NCBI GenBank assembly: GCA_001599675.1
Contig: BCHP01000002.1
Location: 5,320,981-5,384,980, forward strand
Length of the DNA stretch: 64,000 nucleotides
Source of the DNA: Basipetospora chlamydospora
Taxonomy: Eukaryota > Ascomycota > Sordariomycetes > Microascales
Direction of reading: 5' to 3'
Shown here: one piece after another, positions 35,461-46,945 of the stretch
Numbering within the stretch: the first letter of the stretch is position 1
Layout of the letters: each line of letters begins with the position of its first letter
Position numbers and translations under genes: made by a program
Notes under the pieces: generated by a model
The model's input: only the letters and a program-made list of their open reading frames with translations
The model's database searches: none
What the model was told of the DNA's origin: nothing

Positions 35461-36291
35461 ATGAAGCAATCACTCGTTATCATGGCCTGCCTGGCCGCCG
35501 TCGGTCTGGCCAAGCCCCACAACCACAATCACCGCCGCCATGGCCACAACGCCGCCTACCGGGTCCAGCACCAGCACCAGCACGACAAGCGCTACATCCA
35601 CACCGAGTGGAAGATTGAGACCAAGTGGGTGACTCAAACCGTCTACGTCGACGCCACGCCCACTCCCGAGCCCCAGGGGGACAGCAGCGATGATAGTGAC
35701 AACGAGGGTGCCGAGTTCTACCACGAGGCGCCCGAGGTCACCACCCATGAGGCCGCCCCTGCGGAGGTCACCCCCGCTCCCCAGCCGGTCGTGGAGCCGC
35801 CCAAGGTGAAGAAGCCCGACACGCCCGCTGCGGACGTCGACTCCAAGCCCCAGACCCAGCCCAAGCCCGAGGCCCAGTCCCAGTCCCAGCCCCAGGCTCA
35901 GCCCCAGGCCGACGTGGTGTCGAATGACAAGCCCAACAGCAACAACGTCTCGTCCCCCGAAAACGCGGGCACCGTCGCCTGGCGCGATGGCGATCTCACC
36001 TACTACGACGTCGGGATGGGCGCCTGCGGCTTCGACGACTCGGGCCTGGACGACAGCGAGTACATCGTCGCCATCTCGCACCTTGTCATGGGCTCGCAGT
36101 CCAACGGGAACCCCTATTGCAACCAGCACGTCACGATCGAGGCCAACGGCAAGACTATCAAGGCCGTCATCCGCGACAAGTGCATGGGCTGCGCTGCCGA
36201 CGACGTCGACGTGAGCAAGGCCGCCTTCAAGGCTCTGTACGGCGACCTCGAGGGCGGGAGGCTGCCCGTGAAGTGGTACGTGAGCCCGTAA
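35461..36291 (+). CDS. Secreted double-psi beta-barrel (RlpA/expansin-like) protein (276 aa)
   Basis: Single exon. I chose the ATG at 35461 because it gives a clear signal peptide (MKQSLVIMACLAAVGLA, cut before KPHNHN); an upstream in-frame ATG at 35371 would bury it. The mature N-terminus is His-rich (HNHNHRRHGHN). Residues about 75-170 are acidic and then a Pro/Gln-rich linker. The double-psi beta-barrel fills residues 175-276: GDLTYYDVGMGACGFDDSGL, the pair of conserved cysteines in NPYCNQHVTI, and VIRDKCMGCAADDVDVSKAA. Related proteins are secreted and bind cell walls or inhibit proteases; no catalytic claim can be made. TATA is at 34996 with a long leader. The A in ccaccaccATG gives a good context. 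Confidence 0.9.
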   Translation: MKQSLVIMACLAAVGLAKPHNHNHRRHGHNAAYRVQHQHQHDKRYIHTEWKIETKWVTQTVYVDATPTPEPQGDSSDDSDNEGAEFYHEAPEVTTHEAAPAEVTPAPQPVVEPPKVKKPDTPAADVDSKPQTQPKPEAQSQSQPQAQPQADVVSNDKPNSNNVSSPENAGTVAWRDGDLTYYDVGMGACGFDDSGLDDSEYIVAISHLVMGSQSNGNPYCNQHVTIEANGKTIKAVIRDKCMGCAADDVDVSKAAFKALYGDLEGGRLPVKWYVSP

Positions 36292-37108
36292 AGTGGCACG
36301 TTGGCGAAACGAAAAGTTGGGAAAGCTAGGGACGAGGACGGGTTTCTTTTCTCCTTGTTGCTAGTGTGGTAGATATTGTCTTGGCTGAAAACGGGATTGT
36401 ACGCACACATCTCTTGCCTCTTTCTTCTTTGGCCTTCTTCCCCCTCCTTCACTTGGACGAGGACAATGTTTTGACTTCGTTCACATGTGGAAAAATCGGG
36501 AACGGCCCCCTTTCAGCAGGGCACAAAACATGGCGGACGAACCCACGTGTTTAACCCTTCTACCTTTGCCCTTATTTTGTTCTCACTTCCCACGATGATT
36601 ATAACGATTTTTTTTCTTTCCACTGGACGAAAATGTGGTTGGCGCAACGAGAGACAAATGATTCCCCATGGTTGGACAACCTGAGTGGCCCCTTGGCACC
36701 CGTCGCCGCCCTTCAATCGTCACCCCTTTTTTTTTTTCCATCAACTTGTCTTGCGTCTCGCATATTGTGTGGCCTGGGCATGGCACGGGAATGGCATGGA
36801 CTAACGGACATGTCTTGGGGTATTCGGCTTGGGTGGTTGAAAAGGTGCATTTATAGACGGAAGACCCCCTTTCTTTTTTGTTGGGCAAATTTTCACATTC
36901 TGTATATATTATATTTGACATTCTTCGTCCATCATTCTCCCAATTCTAGTCAATATGACCCGGTGGCAAAGATTTGATTGTTGAGAAAGAATTGTTGTAT
37001 TGTTCTAAACCTGCGACTAAGGAAAACATCCTGGTGGTGTTCCGAAAGGGGGCCCAAAACTCGGGCCCCGAATCCCCCCTTTCCCCGACTTCATCCGGGT
37101 CTTCCTTC
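36292..37108. other. Region between convergent gene ends
   Basis: AT-richer 3' flanks of the secreted beta-barrel gene and CCZ1. No gene is seen. Confidence 0.4.
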
Positions 37109-39639
37109 TCATCTGCCCAGGTTCAAGAGAGACTCGATATACCCCTTCGTATCAACCCCGATCCCCGGGCTCAGCCGCCCTCCGCCGTCCCTTCCCTGTC
37201 CGAGCGGCCCGCCGAAGCCCCTAGAAGTGTGATCGCCCGCCCGCCGGAGGAGGAAGACCTCCTTAACGTCGCGGGGCTGCGCCGCCACGCCAGCGACGCC
37301 GCCTTCTTCCCCACCGGAAGACGAGGAGGTGGGAGAGGGCGGGATGGAGGAGAAGCGACGCCCCGGAGGGGAGGCGGGCACCCTGTTCCAGACGATCCAC
37401 CACCCTTTATTCGTCTTGAGCGTCCTCTCCACGTCGTCCCCCGCGCGCGAGGAGAACACCGAGAGGAGGTGCGCGTGCGTGGCCGCCGCCTCGGCGCGCG
37501 ACCACGGCGCCGTCGCCGCCCCCGAGGACGACGGTATGTTGGGTATACTCGAGTGCGCGAGGTTCGAGGCCCGGTCCCACACCAGGTCGTACATCGTCGC
37601 CATTGTCGGGGCCGCGCCTGGAGCCTGGCCGGCCCGGGCCGGGCGGTAGGTCGTGGAGAGGAGGAGGGGCTTGCGGAGCGGGGAGAGCTGGTAGTGCAGG
37701 GAGCGGTAGAGGGAGTCGGTTGACAGGGAGGGGGTGGTGGGCCGGAAGAGGAATGTGAAGATGAAGGGCTTGTTGACGTAGACTACTGCGCGGAGGGGTG
37801 TTCTCGCGTGCTGCTTGCTGCTGCTTCTGGCTATCTTGCCTTCGTTGGTATCGCTAGTATCACTGGCGCTATTGGTGTTATCGGTTATGTTGTTGGGCGT
37901 GAGCTCGACGTGCAGCGTACGCGTGTGTGTCCGGGAACCCGTCGGAGACCCCCCTTCGGACTCCTCGGACGAAGAGGAGCTGGGCGGTTGCTCCTCGACG
38001 GTGCCCTTCAGCCCGATGAGGAAGTAACCCTCGGAGTCACCCGGGGGTTTCCTGGTGCTGGCCTTGCGGCGAGAGTTGTTACTGATGCTCTTTCCCCTGC
38101 CTTTCGGGAGCATCTCGGGGGGAATTGGTGTGGCGGACGGGCTATCGGAGCCGCCCAGCGACCAGTATGTGCCGTAGCCTAGCTTCAGCATGCTGACGAG
38201 CCTGTCCATGTGGCCGTCGTCTCCATGTGGCAGTGCTTCCGTCTGCGCTCTTGACGCCTCTGGATCAGCTGGCTTGGCGAGGTCCTTCCCCTGGACCGCC
38301 GTTGAACTCTGCCCTTCGCTCGCGGGGGCAGGCTCCTCGTTGCTCTTGGTAATCGTGGTGGCGCTACTATCCTTCTGGTCGGCCGGCTGCATGCCTTGGG
38401 CTGTTGTCTCCGGAGATGCGGCAGGCCCCTCCTTGGAATTCTTGCGCGGGGGCGTCTTCCGTTTCTTGTCCTCCCGGGGGGATGATGGCGCCCCAATTAC
38501 ACCATAGGCACTCTCTCCCCAGGTATACAAGTCCTCCACCCAATGCACTACATCCGTCAGGGACCTCCCTGTCAGCGCCCCGACCCCGAGGAACACCGCG
38601 CCGTCCTCAGACCCTATATCCCGCCCTGTGCCCAGCCACGAAGCATCTCCGCCCTCGTCGCCATTTCCCGACTTATTCCTTTCCGGCGCGGACTCCCCGC
38701 CGGCCTCTCCAAACTTGGAAACAACGAGGTCGACGAGCCCGTCGGTCCTCCCGACCAAGCCCTCGAGCACCTCCCTCTCCCCGCTGCCCCTGTCCTCCTC
38801 TCCCACACCCATGCCGAGCTCCCCCGAGGCGGCGACGTTGATGGCGCCCAGGACGCTGCGCATGGGGTTCCCGTGCAGGGAGACGCTCCACGTGGAGAGG
38901 AACAGGTCCCAGTAGCGCGTCAGGGCGGAGACGAAGCGGCGGCGGCCGAGGCGGGCGAAGAGCGACGAGAGGGAGGCGTCGTGGTGGAGGAGGAAGAGGG
39001 AGTGGGCGCGCAGGAGGTCCTGGCGGAGGAGCGGGGCGGGCTTGACCTCCTTGGAGGAGTACTCGACGATCTCTTCGAGCTTGGTCGGGGATGACGAGGT
39101 GGGGAGTTTTGGCGGGAGGGGAACGCGGGTTAGGTCGATGGACTGTGGTTCTATGTAAGCCTGAGGTTGCTATGTGGGTGTAGCTTGAGCAATTACATAT
39201 GGCTCTAAATGGCGGCACAGGACCTAGGACAGAGCGAGGGCAGCAAGGGTACGATAAGGGGAGAGCTTACACTCAATATCCACCACCCAGGCTCAACCTC
39301 GTGCACCACGACCCTACTCCTCTCCGTATCGATACTATCAACCGCCTCGCCGCGGGCGAACCCCCTGCCGAACTCCACCATGCCCTGCGCGAGGCCGATC
39401 TGCCGCAGGCGCTCATGGCGCTCCTCCTGCGAGAGCTCCTCGGTGGGGCGCGCGGACCGGCGGCGGCCTTCCGCCGTGCGTGCGCGGTTGTTCCTGCGGC
39501 GGCGCTGGGCCCGGGCGGCCGCGGAGGTGTAGTAGACAATCTGGTCGTCGAGCGAGGAGTCGGACTCGGAGCGGGAGCTGAGGGAGGGGTTGTAGATGGC
39601 GAGGAAGCCCAGGCGGGCGGGGGTTACGGAGGAGGCCAT
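37109..39639 (-). CDS. CCZ1: Vacuolar fusion protein Ccz1 (about 806 aa, 2 exons)
   Basis: Exon 1 is 39639-39271 and exon 2 is 39160-37109; the donor is GTAAGC and the acceptor CTCAG, phase zero. Ccz1 pairs with Mon1 as the exchange factor that activates the Rab7 homologue Ypt7 in endosome-vacuole and autophagosome fusion. The first longin domain is at residues 1-230: RLGFLAIYNPSLSS, DDQIVYYTS, RLRQIGLAQGMVEFGRGFAR, VVHEVEPGWWIL and, after the splice, SIDLTRVPLPP. A long Ser/Pro/Glu-rich insert follows. The C-terminal conserved part (VYVNKPFIFTFLFRPTTPSL, then YRSLHYQLSPLRKPLL) ends with GYIESLLNLGR. A slightly different junction (A/GTGTAA with the next AG) would also stay in frame and shortens the joint by four residues. 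Confidence 0.88.
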
Positions 39640-40248
39640 GGCATGGAGGTTGGGCTATCGTGGGATGGATCAAGGCCTATCTATGGGAACTGCGGTGGTG
39701 CGGAGCTCCGGGCTTCATCGGCGAGTCTCATAACATGTCTGGAAGCCGTTGACGTCTGTGTTTGGTTACCCCAGGCTTCTTGCTGGGGAGACGAAGCTTG
39801 AGAGCTGTCGCTGTCTGGATGAAGTCATCATCCACCTGAAGCGGGAAGCGGGATCGGATCAATTGGAGTACATACGAGTACGAGTCGCACATGCACCTGT
39901 TAGGCGGATATACCACAGTATGAGAACTGGTAAATCACACAGTAACACCCCTTCCGGGAATCCGACTTCCCTTCGCGATTCCCGTCTTCACATGCAAATT
40001 TCGTCACATCCACCCACCAACCCCCACCCAGATCCAGCCAGCCACAACCGCTACAGCTCCAAGCAACTACTAACGCATCGCCCGGTCACAATGGCGAGTC
40101 CAAGATCCGAGTACGGTCAAGTGTCAAATTGTCAATGAACATGTCTGGCTATTGCACTCTATACAAGCGATGACCCAAAAAAAGGAGAAAAGAAACCACC
40201 AGCCACAACCCCTATATTCAACAACACGGGTACCCATCCCACCAACGC
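39640..40248. other. Intergenic region between the CCZ1 start and the ICL1 end
   Basis: It holds the CCZ1 promoter and the ICL1 3' flank. It contains the second copy of the 19-nt repeat at 39865-39883. No gene is seen. Confidence 0.4.
39865..39883 (+). repeat. 19-nt repeat copy 2 (shared with 34038-34056)
   Basis: Identical to the copy 5.8 kb away. The flanks differ. Confidence 0.85.
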
Positions 40249-42267
40249 TTAGTGGAACTGGTCCTCGGTAACACCAGCGCCCATAGCCGCCGTGCTGCTC
40301 ACGCCTCCGGTAACCATCTTGAGCATCTCGTCGACGTAGCTGGCGCCGCTCCACTTCTGGTGCTTGACGACGTCGACGCCCTCGTCCATCTCGGGCTCCT
40401 GCACGAGCTCGCCGTACGCCCGCATGCCGATGCGGCTGTAGGCCTTGGCGAACTGGTCGCTGATGAGCGCCGTGGTGTGCAGACCCGCCAGCGTGATGAA
40501 CTGCCAGCAGTAGCCCAGCTTGGCCAGGCGCCGGATGTACGTCTCCTGCTCGTTGCGGGGCATGGCCGTCTTCCAGTTGAACGAGGGGGAGAGGTTGTAC
40601 GCGAGCCTGGAGGTTGAGATTGGTTAGCATTTACGCCCCTTTGGACCGTATGACGAGTAACGAAAAAAAGGGAACGGAGAGGGAGGGCGAGATTGGTGAG
40701 GTAAGTGAAAGGAATGGAAGGGAAGGGAAGGGAAGACCTACTTCATCTCGGGCCACTTGGCGTGCACGCCCTTGGCAAACTCCTCCGCCTGAGCATAGTC
40801 GGGCAGCTTGCTCTCCATCCAGATGGCATCACAGTACGGCGCATACGCGACCGCCCTGTTGATGGCGCACTCGCACCCACCCTTGAGCCTAAAGTACCCC
40901 TCCCTCGTCCTCGACGCATCCCAGTCGAAGAAGACGTCGAGGCCTGTCACCTCCTTGGCGATACGCCTCGCCTCTCCGTTGCTCTTGCCCTTAGCGGCGG
41001 CGAGGTACTTCTTGATCAAGCCCTCCTTGTCGGAGGAGCGGCCGGCCCGAACAGCCTCGGCGACGGCCTCGTCAAAGGTCTTGAGGGAGGCGGCGGCGAT
41101 CCACTCGTCCTCGACGGCCTGGAGCTCGGCGCCCGTCTTGCCGGCGGCCTCGGCGGCGATCATGGCGGCGGCGAGGGGCTGGAGGGAGGCGTTGGTGGTG
41201 CCGACGATGAAGGCATGGTCGCGGGGGTCGATGCTGGTGGAGAGGAGGGTGGCCGCCTCGGCGTCGGTGCGGCAGACAAGGACGAGGTTGGAGCCTGTGT
41301 GGTTCCGTTTGCGTCAGTTTGGACCTCGGTTCACACGCACACGTGGCAAAATAAAATTCATGGGTGCGAGATAGGGCTAGGGGGAAAACCATGTACATAC
41401 CCATAATGTCGGCCTGGGCGCGGATGGCAACGAGGCGGTTGATGTGCTCACTGATGGGCACGAGGACCTTGCCGGCCATGTGGCCGCACTTCTTGGTGCC
41501 CGGCGCCTGGTCCTCGATGTGGATACCAGCGGCGCCCTTCTCGATGAAGAGCTTGGTGAGCTTCATGACGGCGGTGAGGCCGCCGTGGCCCGTGTCGGCG
41601 TCGGCGATGATGGGGCGGAGGTAGTCGATGTTGGCGACGCTGGCGCGCTGGGCCTTGGGGGTGGTGAGGCGCTCCTGGCGCTGCTTGCGGTCGTGGAAGA
41701 GCTGGGCCATGAAGAGGTGGCCGACCTTGTTGGGGACGGTGGTCTGCCACAGAAAGTCAGGATGCTGTCCCATCGGGGGATATGTGATGGGCATGGGGTC
41801 AAACTCACGTAGGGGTAGTCAGCCAGATCCGGGCCGGGCTCGTCGGTGGACGAGGCGGTTGACGAGGATTGCCAGCCGGAGACGTAGACGGTGTCAAGGT
41901 ACTTGGCCATCTGGGTGACCATGGTCGGGTCAAGGCAGCCGTAGGTGTAGCTGGCATCGCGGGCCTGCGGGAGTTGTCCTCGTCAGTCCCAGCTCTCTCT
42001 CTCTCCCTCTTTCATGGACGACCCCTGGGAACTCACCTGGAATCGGCTCTCAAGAATGTTCCACAGCTTCTTGGATTGAGTGTTACCCGGGTACTCGATC
42101 TTCAGGTTGCCCCTCTTGGAGACAATCTGCTCAGCGGTAAAGGGCCTCTTGGTGTACCGCCACCTCGAGTCGCTCCACCACTTCTTGACCTGCTCGACCT
42201 CCTCGAGGAACTGCCTGTCCTCGAAGTCCGCGTCGGCGGCGGGGGGGAGCATGTTATTCGCGGCCAT
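40249..42267 (-). CDS. ICL1: Isocitrate lyase (546 aa, 5 exons)
   Basis: Exons are 42267-42037, 41964-41809, 41743-41401, 41294-40742 and 40606-40249; all introns are GT-AG and phases close. The enzyme cleaves isocitrate to glyoxylate and succinate, the committed step of the glyoxylate cycle needed for growth on fatty acids and acetate. The catalytic motif KKCGHM is intact, with the nucleophile Cys at about residue 215. Upstream are YLRPIIADADTGHGG (metal-binding Asp residues) and GIHIEDQAPG. The C-terminal parts include CRTDAEAATLL and YNLSPSFNWKTA. It ends in QFH, not a classical peroxisomal SKL. Length matches fungal enzymes (about 540). A CA dinucleotide repeat lies immediately before the start codon in the transcript. 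Confidence 0.96.
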
Positions 42268-42271
42268 TGTG

Positions 42272-42304
<33 letters not shown>

Positions 42305-44517
42305 ATGTCTTCAATCTCTGAGGGAGGGGGGTTCTCTTGTGTAAGTCAAGGATTCTCGATAGCAGGAATCACATACTGGAAGGGAATCATCACTCACAAT
42401 ATCAACCACGAAACTTGAAGCAAGGGGTATTTTTTTTTTTTTTACAAGAAGAAATTGGAGAAGAGAAAGATTAGAAGCAAGACATTCAGTAGAGAAAACA
42501 AGAGATACAAGATAAAAAATAGTTCAATCCCCCGAGTTTTAGATCCCCTCACATTCGTCATAAGAAGCTAAGAGTCACACCAGGACTTGGGGGAAGATGC
42601 CAGGTTCCTCGGCCCAAGTCGGTCCAACGGGTGCCAAAATCCCGACACAGGATCATCTCGTGTATCAAGGTGTGTGCGTACGAGTATTATGGGTACGAGT
42701 GATGGATACGACAATGTACGGGGTACGGATGGCCATTGTCCATCGTGCGGAGTACGGGTATAGCTTCCCTCACTACCGGAGTAACGCGCCTCTCTCCCTT
42801 TAGCTGCTAGCTCGCGCCCTGCTGTCTACCCACATCCCTTTGCCCTCGTGCCGGGGGCCCTTGTATGTGTGGCCACGGCTCACCCACACTGCACCACCCC
42901 CCGCTACCAGGTACAACTTGAACTCCCCACAGCCTCGGGACAACCTTAAACGTGCGATAAGCGGCCACTACCTAATATCCCGTATGAATAATACTCAGGC
43001 TAGTAGGTGCTGTACTCCATCGTCGCCGGGCAAGTGCCGTCCTGCTCGTTCTTGTTCTCGGTAGAGAAGAGGTGGTCTTCCACTGCAAGAGGGCACTTGA
43101 ACTAATTTCCGATAACAAAAGAAAAGGCAATAAATACACTGTAGCTGTTGTGGTATGGCGACTTTTCAAGCTTTACAAGACACAGTGTTCCAAGAGATAA
43201 TAATAATAAAAAAACACCAGAAACATTGGTATACCTCGAGCGATGCGCCGAAAGAGTACATGGAGATGTCGAGGTCGGCACCAGACCGGTCGGCACACTA
43301 ATTCCCCCCTAGTGCCACCGCGCCCAGAGGCCGAGGTCCCGACGTCCACCCATATTGATCTGGCGCCCTCCGCCCCGCTACCCCTCCGGGAATCAGGAGC
43401 GTCAACGGAGCTGTCTCGCAAGACTCGCCCATTTGCCTCGAATACAATGCACATACGGATATGTAGATGGATTTACTCGGTTTCCGAGGCACACTTTTCT
43501 ACGTACTACTACGATTGGAAACATGTCGAGTTCGTTACTCGCCAATATGATAGCCAAGGTCCATTATACTGTTCCATTGTTCCAATGCCATTTCCTGGCG
43601 TCGTACGGGGAAGAGGAAGGTCTAGTTATTCCCCCCGGTCCAGTCCCAGTTTGGTCACTACTCGCTCGCCCATTGCCCAGCGCATGCGGAAGACGGACGG
43701 CATTGGCATGTGATGTCACACTAACCCGCCTCAGATCAGATCACGCTTCCACCGATCCCTTCTCCCACATGTTCTGGTTCATTTCCTCAGAGGAGAACAC
43801 TGTGAACTGACGGATATACTCGGTAGTCGGTACTCCGTGCGGGATACTGAGTACCGGGTACCCAGCTAGGAGATGTCGGCTATCCCTGCTCCGTATCCGT
43901 GCGTTAATTTCCAAAAATTATAATTGAGGGCTGTCCCTCTTTCGTCATGACCCCCCAGCGTCGCGCTTGTGCAGGCGCATCATCTGCCGCTTTGCATCGT
44001 GCATCGGCAGGATGCAATCAAAGGAACACGATGCCACGGATCAATGATCTTGGAACGATTTACATCTACACCGACGGAAGCGGCATCAACATGGAGCGGA
44101 CTCAGTAAATGAGCACATCCGGCACCTCCGCAGTCTATGTAGTAGTGCATAGCGGACTCTATTTTTCCTTTTTGGCATTGCAAAACAGTCCTTGATATAC
44201 CAGCAACAGTTGTGGCACTCAGTCCCCGCAAGTGACCGACAATCAGGCCGCCATCCAAGCGGTACGAAACCCTAAGCAGCCATACGGTCACTATATCCCG
44301 GTCGAAGCCATGCGAGCACAAGACGAGCTACAAAGCCACGGGTGAAAGGTGCAAGTTCAGCAGATGTCGGGGAGTCGGGGGAAGAAAGAGGAAAGAAGGA
44401 AAAAAAAAAAAAAAAGAAAAAAAAAAGAAAGAAAAAGCAAAAAAGGAAAGAAAAAAGCAAAAAAGAACGCGAAGAATGCGGCTTCAGGTCACAGAGGCCT
44501 GCATCGGAGCCTTGCAC
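42268..44517. other. Gene-free stretch (2.2 kb), ICL1 promoter side
   Basis: No convincing gene. It includes the dinucleotide repeat next to ICL1, several GTACGAGT-type motifs around 42680-42760 and an A/G-rich tract at 44390-44470. I could not assign binding sites for carbon-source regulators with confidence. Confidence 0.45.
42275..42304 (-). repeat. (TG/CA)n microsatellite abutting the ICL1 start codon
   Basis: About 15 dinucleotides. Read on the ICL1 strand it is a CA run ending 8 nt before the ATG, hence in the 5' leader. Confidence 0.9.
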
Positions 44518-45325
44518 CTACTTGTCCCTACAGAAGTGTGAAGTACTGGGCGTTATTAGTACACCAAATGACTTACTGAAGGTAGCGGCAGATACGACAG
44601 TACCAACCTTTTTCTTCGAAATATTGACGAACGACACCTCCGATGTGTCCACGGCATGTAGCGGGTCCTCGGATAACTCCTCCAGATCCGCCTCATCCAA
44701 TTCCTTCCTGTCCATCTGGACCTGCCGCCAGGCGCCCTTGTCTAGTTGTTGTACATGGATGGCGAAGGGCTTGTCCGGCAGGACGGCGAGGTTCGGGAGC
44801 TTGGCCTCGCAAAGCGCGTCCAACCGGTCCGTTACCGAAACCTTTTGCCACTGGGCGTCCCATCGCACCCAGCGCCTCGGAGCCGCCCTAGACGTCGCTG
44901 TGCCCGTCAAAGGCGGCTCGCACAAGATAAATCCGTAGCAGGCTGCCTTCTCTTCGCCCATAGCCAGGGCCGACACGGGCAAAACGTCGAAGCGCGTCTC
45001 TACGCTGCCGCTGCCGGGTTGGCTGACTCGCACGCGACCCCGGCCGGTGGTGGGCGCTGACGGGAAGAAGTTCATGTGCAAATGCATCGAGTACGGCGAG
45101 TTGTCAGCACGGTATTGAAGCGACTTGCCTGCCCAGGTGACGCCGACCCATTCGCAGATGGTGCGCCAGACCTCGAGGTTCAGGCGGGTGCCTTTGTTCC
45201 GTTTCTTGTCTTTGCTACCGTAGTTGCTGTTTCACAGCACGTCAGTGCTGTGACGGGATACAAGACGGGCGGCTACCGAGTTCCGGACGCACAATAATAT
45301 CGGACACGGCGCTTTTCTTTCGGGC

Positions 45326-45383
<58 letters not shown>

Positions 45384-46269
45384 AGAGCTCGAACATGAAA
45401 CCACAGGTACTCACTGGATTGCCACCACGGTCTCCATGCCGCGGAATCCAAGCCACACGGGCCCGCCACTCATTCCCTGCTCCGTATCGGCCCCGTACAC
45501 CAGCTGGTCGGCGCCGGCCCGGGTGCAGCTGCCTTCCGATTGCTGCGGCTGTTTCTCGTCGGCCGGCGAGTCCTTCGGGCTGTAGCCGCTGACGTACAGC
45601 GAGCGATCCTGCAGCGGGTCCTTTGGTGGCTCGGCGTCGCTGTCCCGCAGCGGCGGCGCAAGGCCGAGTATGAGGCAGAAGCCGAAGCCGAAGCCGGAGC
45701 CACGGCGGGCCTTCTTGGCGCCCTCCCGGGGCAAGAGGATGGCGCCGTAGTCGTAGATGGCGCTCGACTCGCCAGGGTTTTCGAAGTAGCGCTGGCAGAC
45801 GCGCATCATTTCGGGGGACACGGGGATTTCTTTATTGCGGAGGACAATCCGGAAGTTGGTGGTGTACCGCCTCGGTTCCTCGACGAGGTTGTGGCCGGCA
45901 GTGAGGATGACATGGTAATCTTTGTTGGGGATATTGATGAAGAAGCCGCTGCCGTCCTTTTCGACTGTGAAAGCGCTGCATCAGCGAGTTGGCTCCACGC
46001 TTTGATCAGCATGGGCCTTCGTTGAGCCCAGCATGAGTTGAGACGTAGGCCCATGATGAAAAAGACTACATTTGATGTAGGTAAAGAATTAATTACTTGC
46101 CTCCAAGCTTGTCAAATCGCAGTTTCAAGACCCAATCCACCCATCGCATTGGTTTAATTCCAAGTGCGAGGCCGTATTCATCTGTCGTGTGCTCCGTGTT
46201 TCCGGCTCGGGTGCCGTGGGCCACGCACGAGGGCAGGACGAAGGTTGACAAGTCTATATCTTCAGCCAT
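44518..46269 (-). CDS. Trypsin/V8-like serine protease domain protein (about 480 aa, 3 exons)
   Basis: Exons are 46269-46097, 45975-45415 and 45226-44518; introns are GT-AG, and for intron 1 the acceptor at GATGCAG is the one that keeps frame. A full serine-protease triad is readable: His86 in VILTAGHNLV, Asp133 in AIYDYGAIL and Ser227 in EQGMSGGPVW, in the order and spacing of chymotrypsin-fold enzymes. No signal peptide is present, so it should act inside the cell. The C-terminal 235 residues (NYGSKDKKRNKGTRLNLEVW, then a domain with CEWVGVTW and FDVLPVSALAMG) are not recognised. Intron 2 contains a 56-nt poly-A (poly-T on the coding strand). The gene may end a little earlier if a further GT-AG pair before the stop is used. 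It is adjacent to a propeller gene on the same strand. Confidence 0.8.
45327..45382 (-). repeat. 56-nt homopolymer in intron 2 of the protease gene
   Basis: An uninterrupted A run on the plus strand (T run on the coding strand), enlarging an intron of 188 nt. Confidence 0.9.
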
Positions 46270-46945
46270 GGCCAGGGTTCCGTCTCCCAGTTGATCTATG
46301 GTTCAGTTACCGACACGACAGTAGAAAGGGATATTGCTCCCCATGGAGATATCAATTGGAATCGTGAGGAATATGGGCGAAGGTGTGGTGAATGGATTGA
46401 TTAGAAGCCCAGTGAGCCAGGTCGACATCAATAACACTGAATACTTAAGAAGTAAGCGCCATTATACGAAGCATCAATACCTTTCCTGGGTCATATTTGA
46501 TTTTTAAGGCGGTCATCAACACCATAGCTACCTACATAGTACCTTGATTGATGCTTCTTGCTCCCGTTATTGACTTTCAGTGCGGAGAAAAAAATGAACA
46601 TCCATCAGGCTGCACGGCTTCATATTTCCACATATGGGCAGTGGTAGTGCTGGTAACTGAATTGATACAGTGTAGTGAGAGGAGGGTGGGTTGTAGGGGT
46701 TGGGCATCAACCTCAGCACCCTGCACCTGCACCCTACAGTAGGCACCAGACTTGTTACAGCCAGTAATAATTACAAGATATTGGATCAATGCAGCCGGCA
46801 GACGGCTTGGCCAGGAATTTGATTGATCAAGTGCTGTTCGATACATATCATTGATATCCACCGACGAGTTCACTACCCTGCATATACTCGTACCAACCAT
46901 ACAGGACGCAAGTGTGGAAGGGTGCATCATGTACTCCGTAAGGAA
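46270..46945. other. Spacer between the protease and propeller genes
   Basis: AT-rich, with one TACTCCGTA near 46932. It should hold the protease promoter and the propeller gene 3' end. No gene is seen. Confidence 0.4.

Noticed and set aside
36974..37723. Plus-strand open frame (249 codons) opposite the CCZ1 C-terminus
   Set aside because: Arg/Gly-rich shadow frame; CCZ1 is clearly conserved on the other strand.
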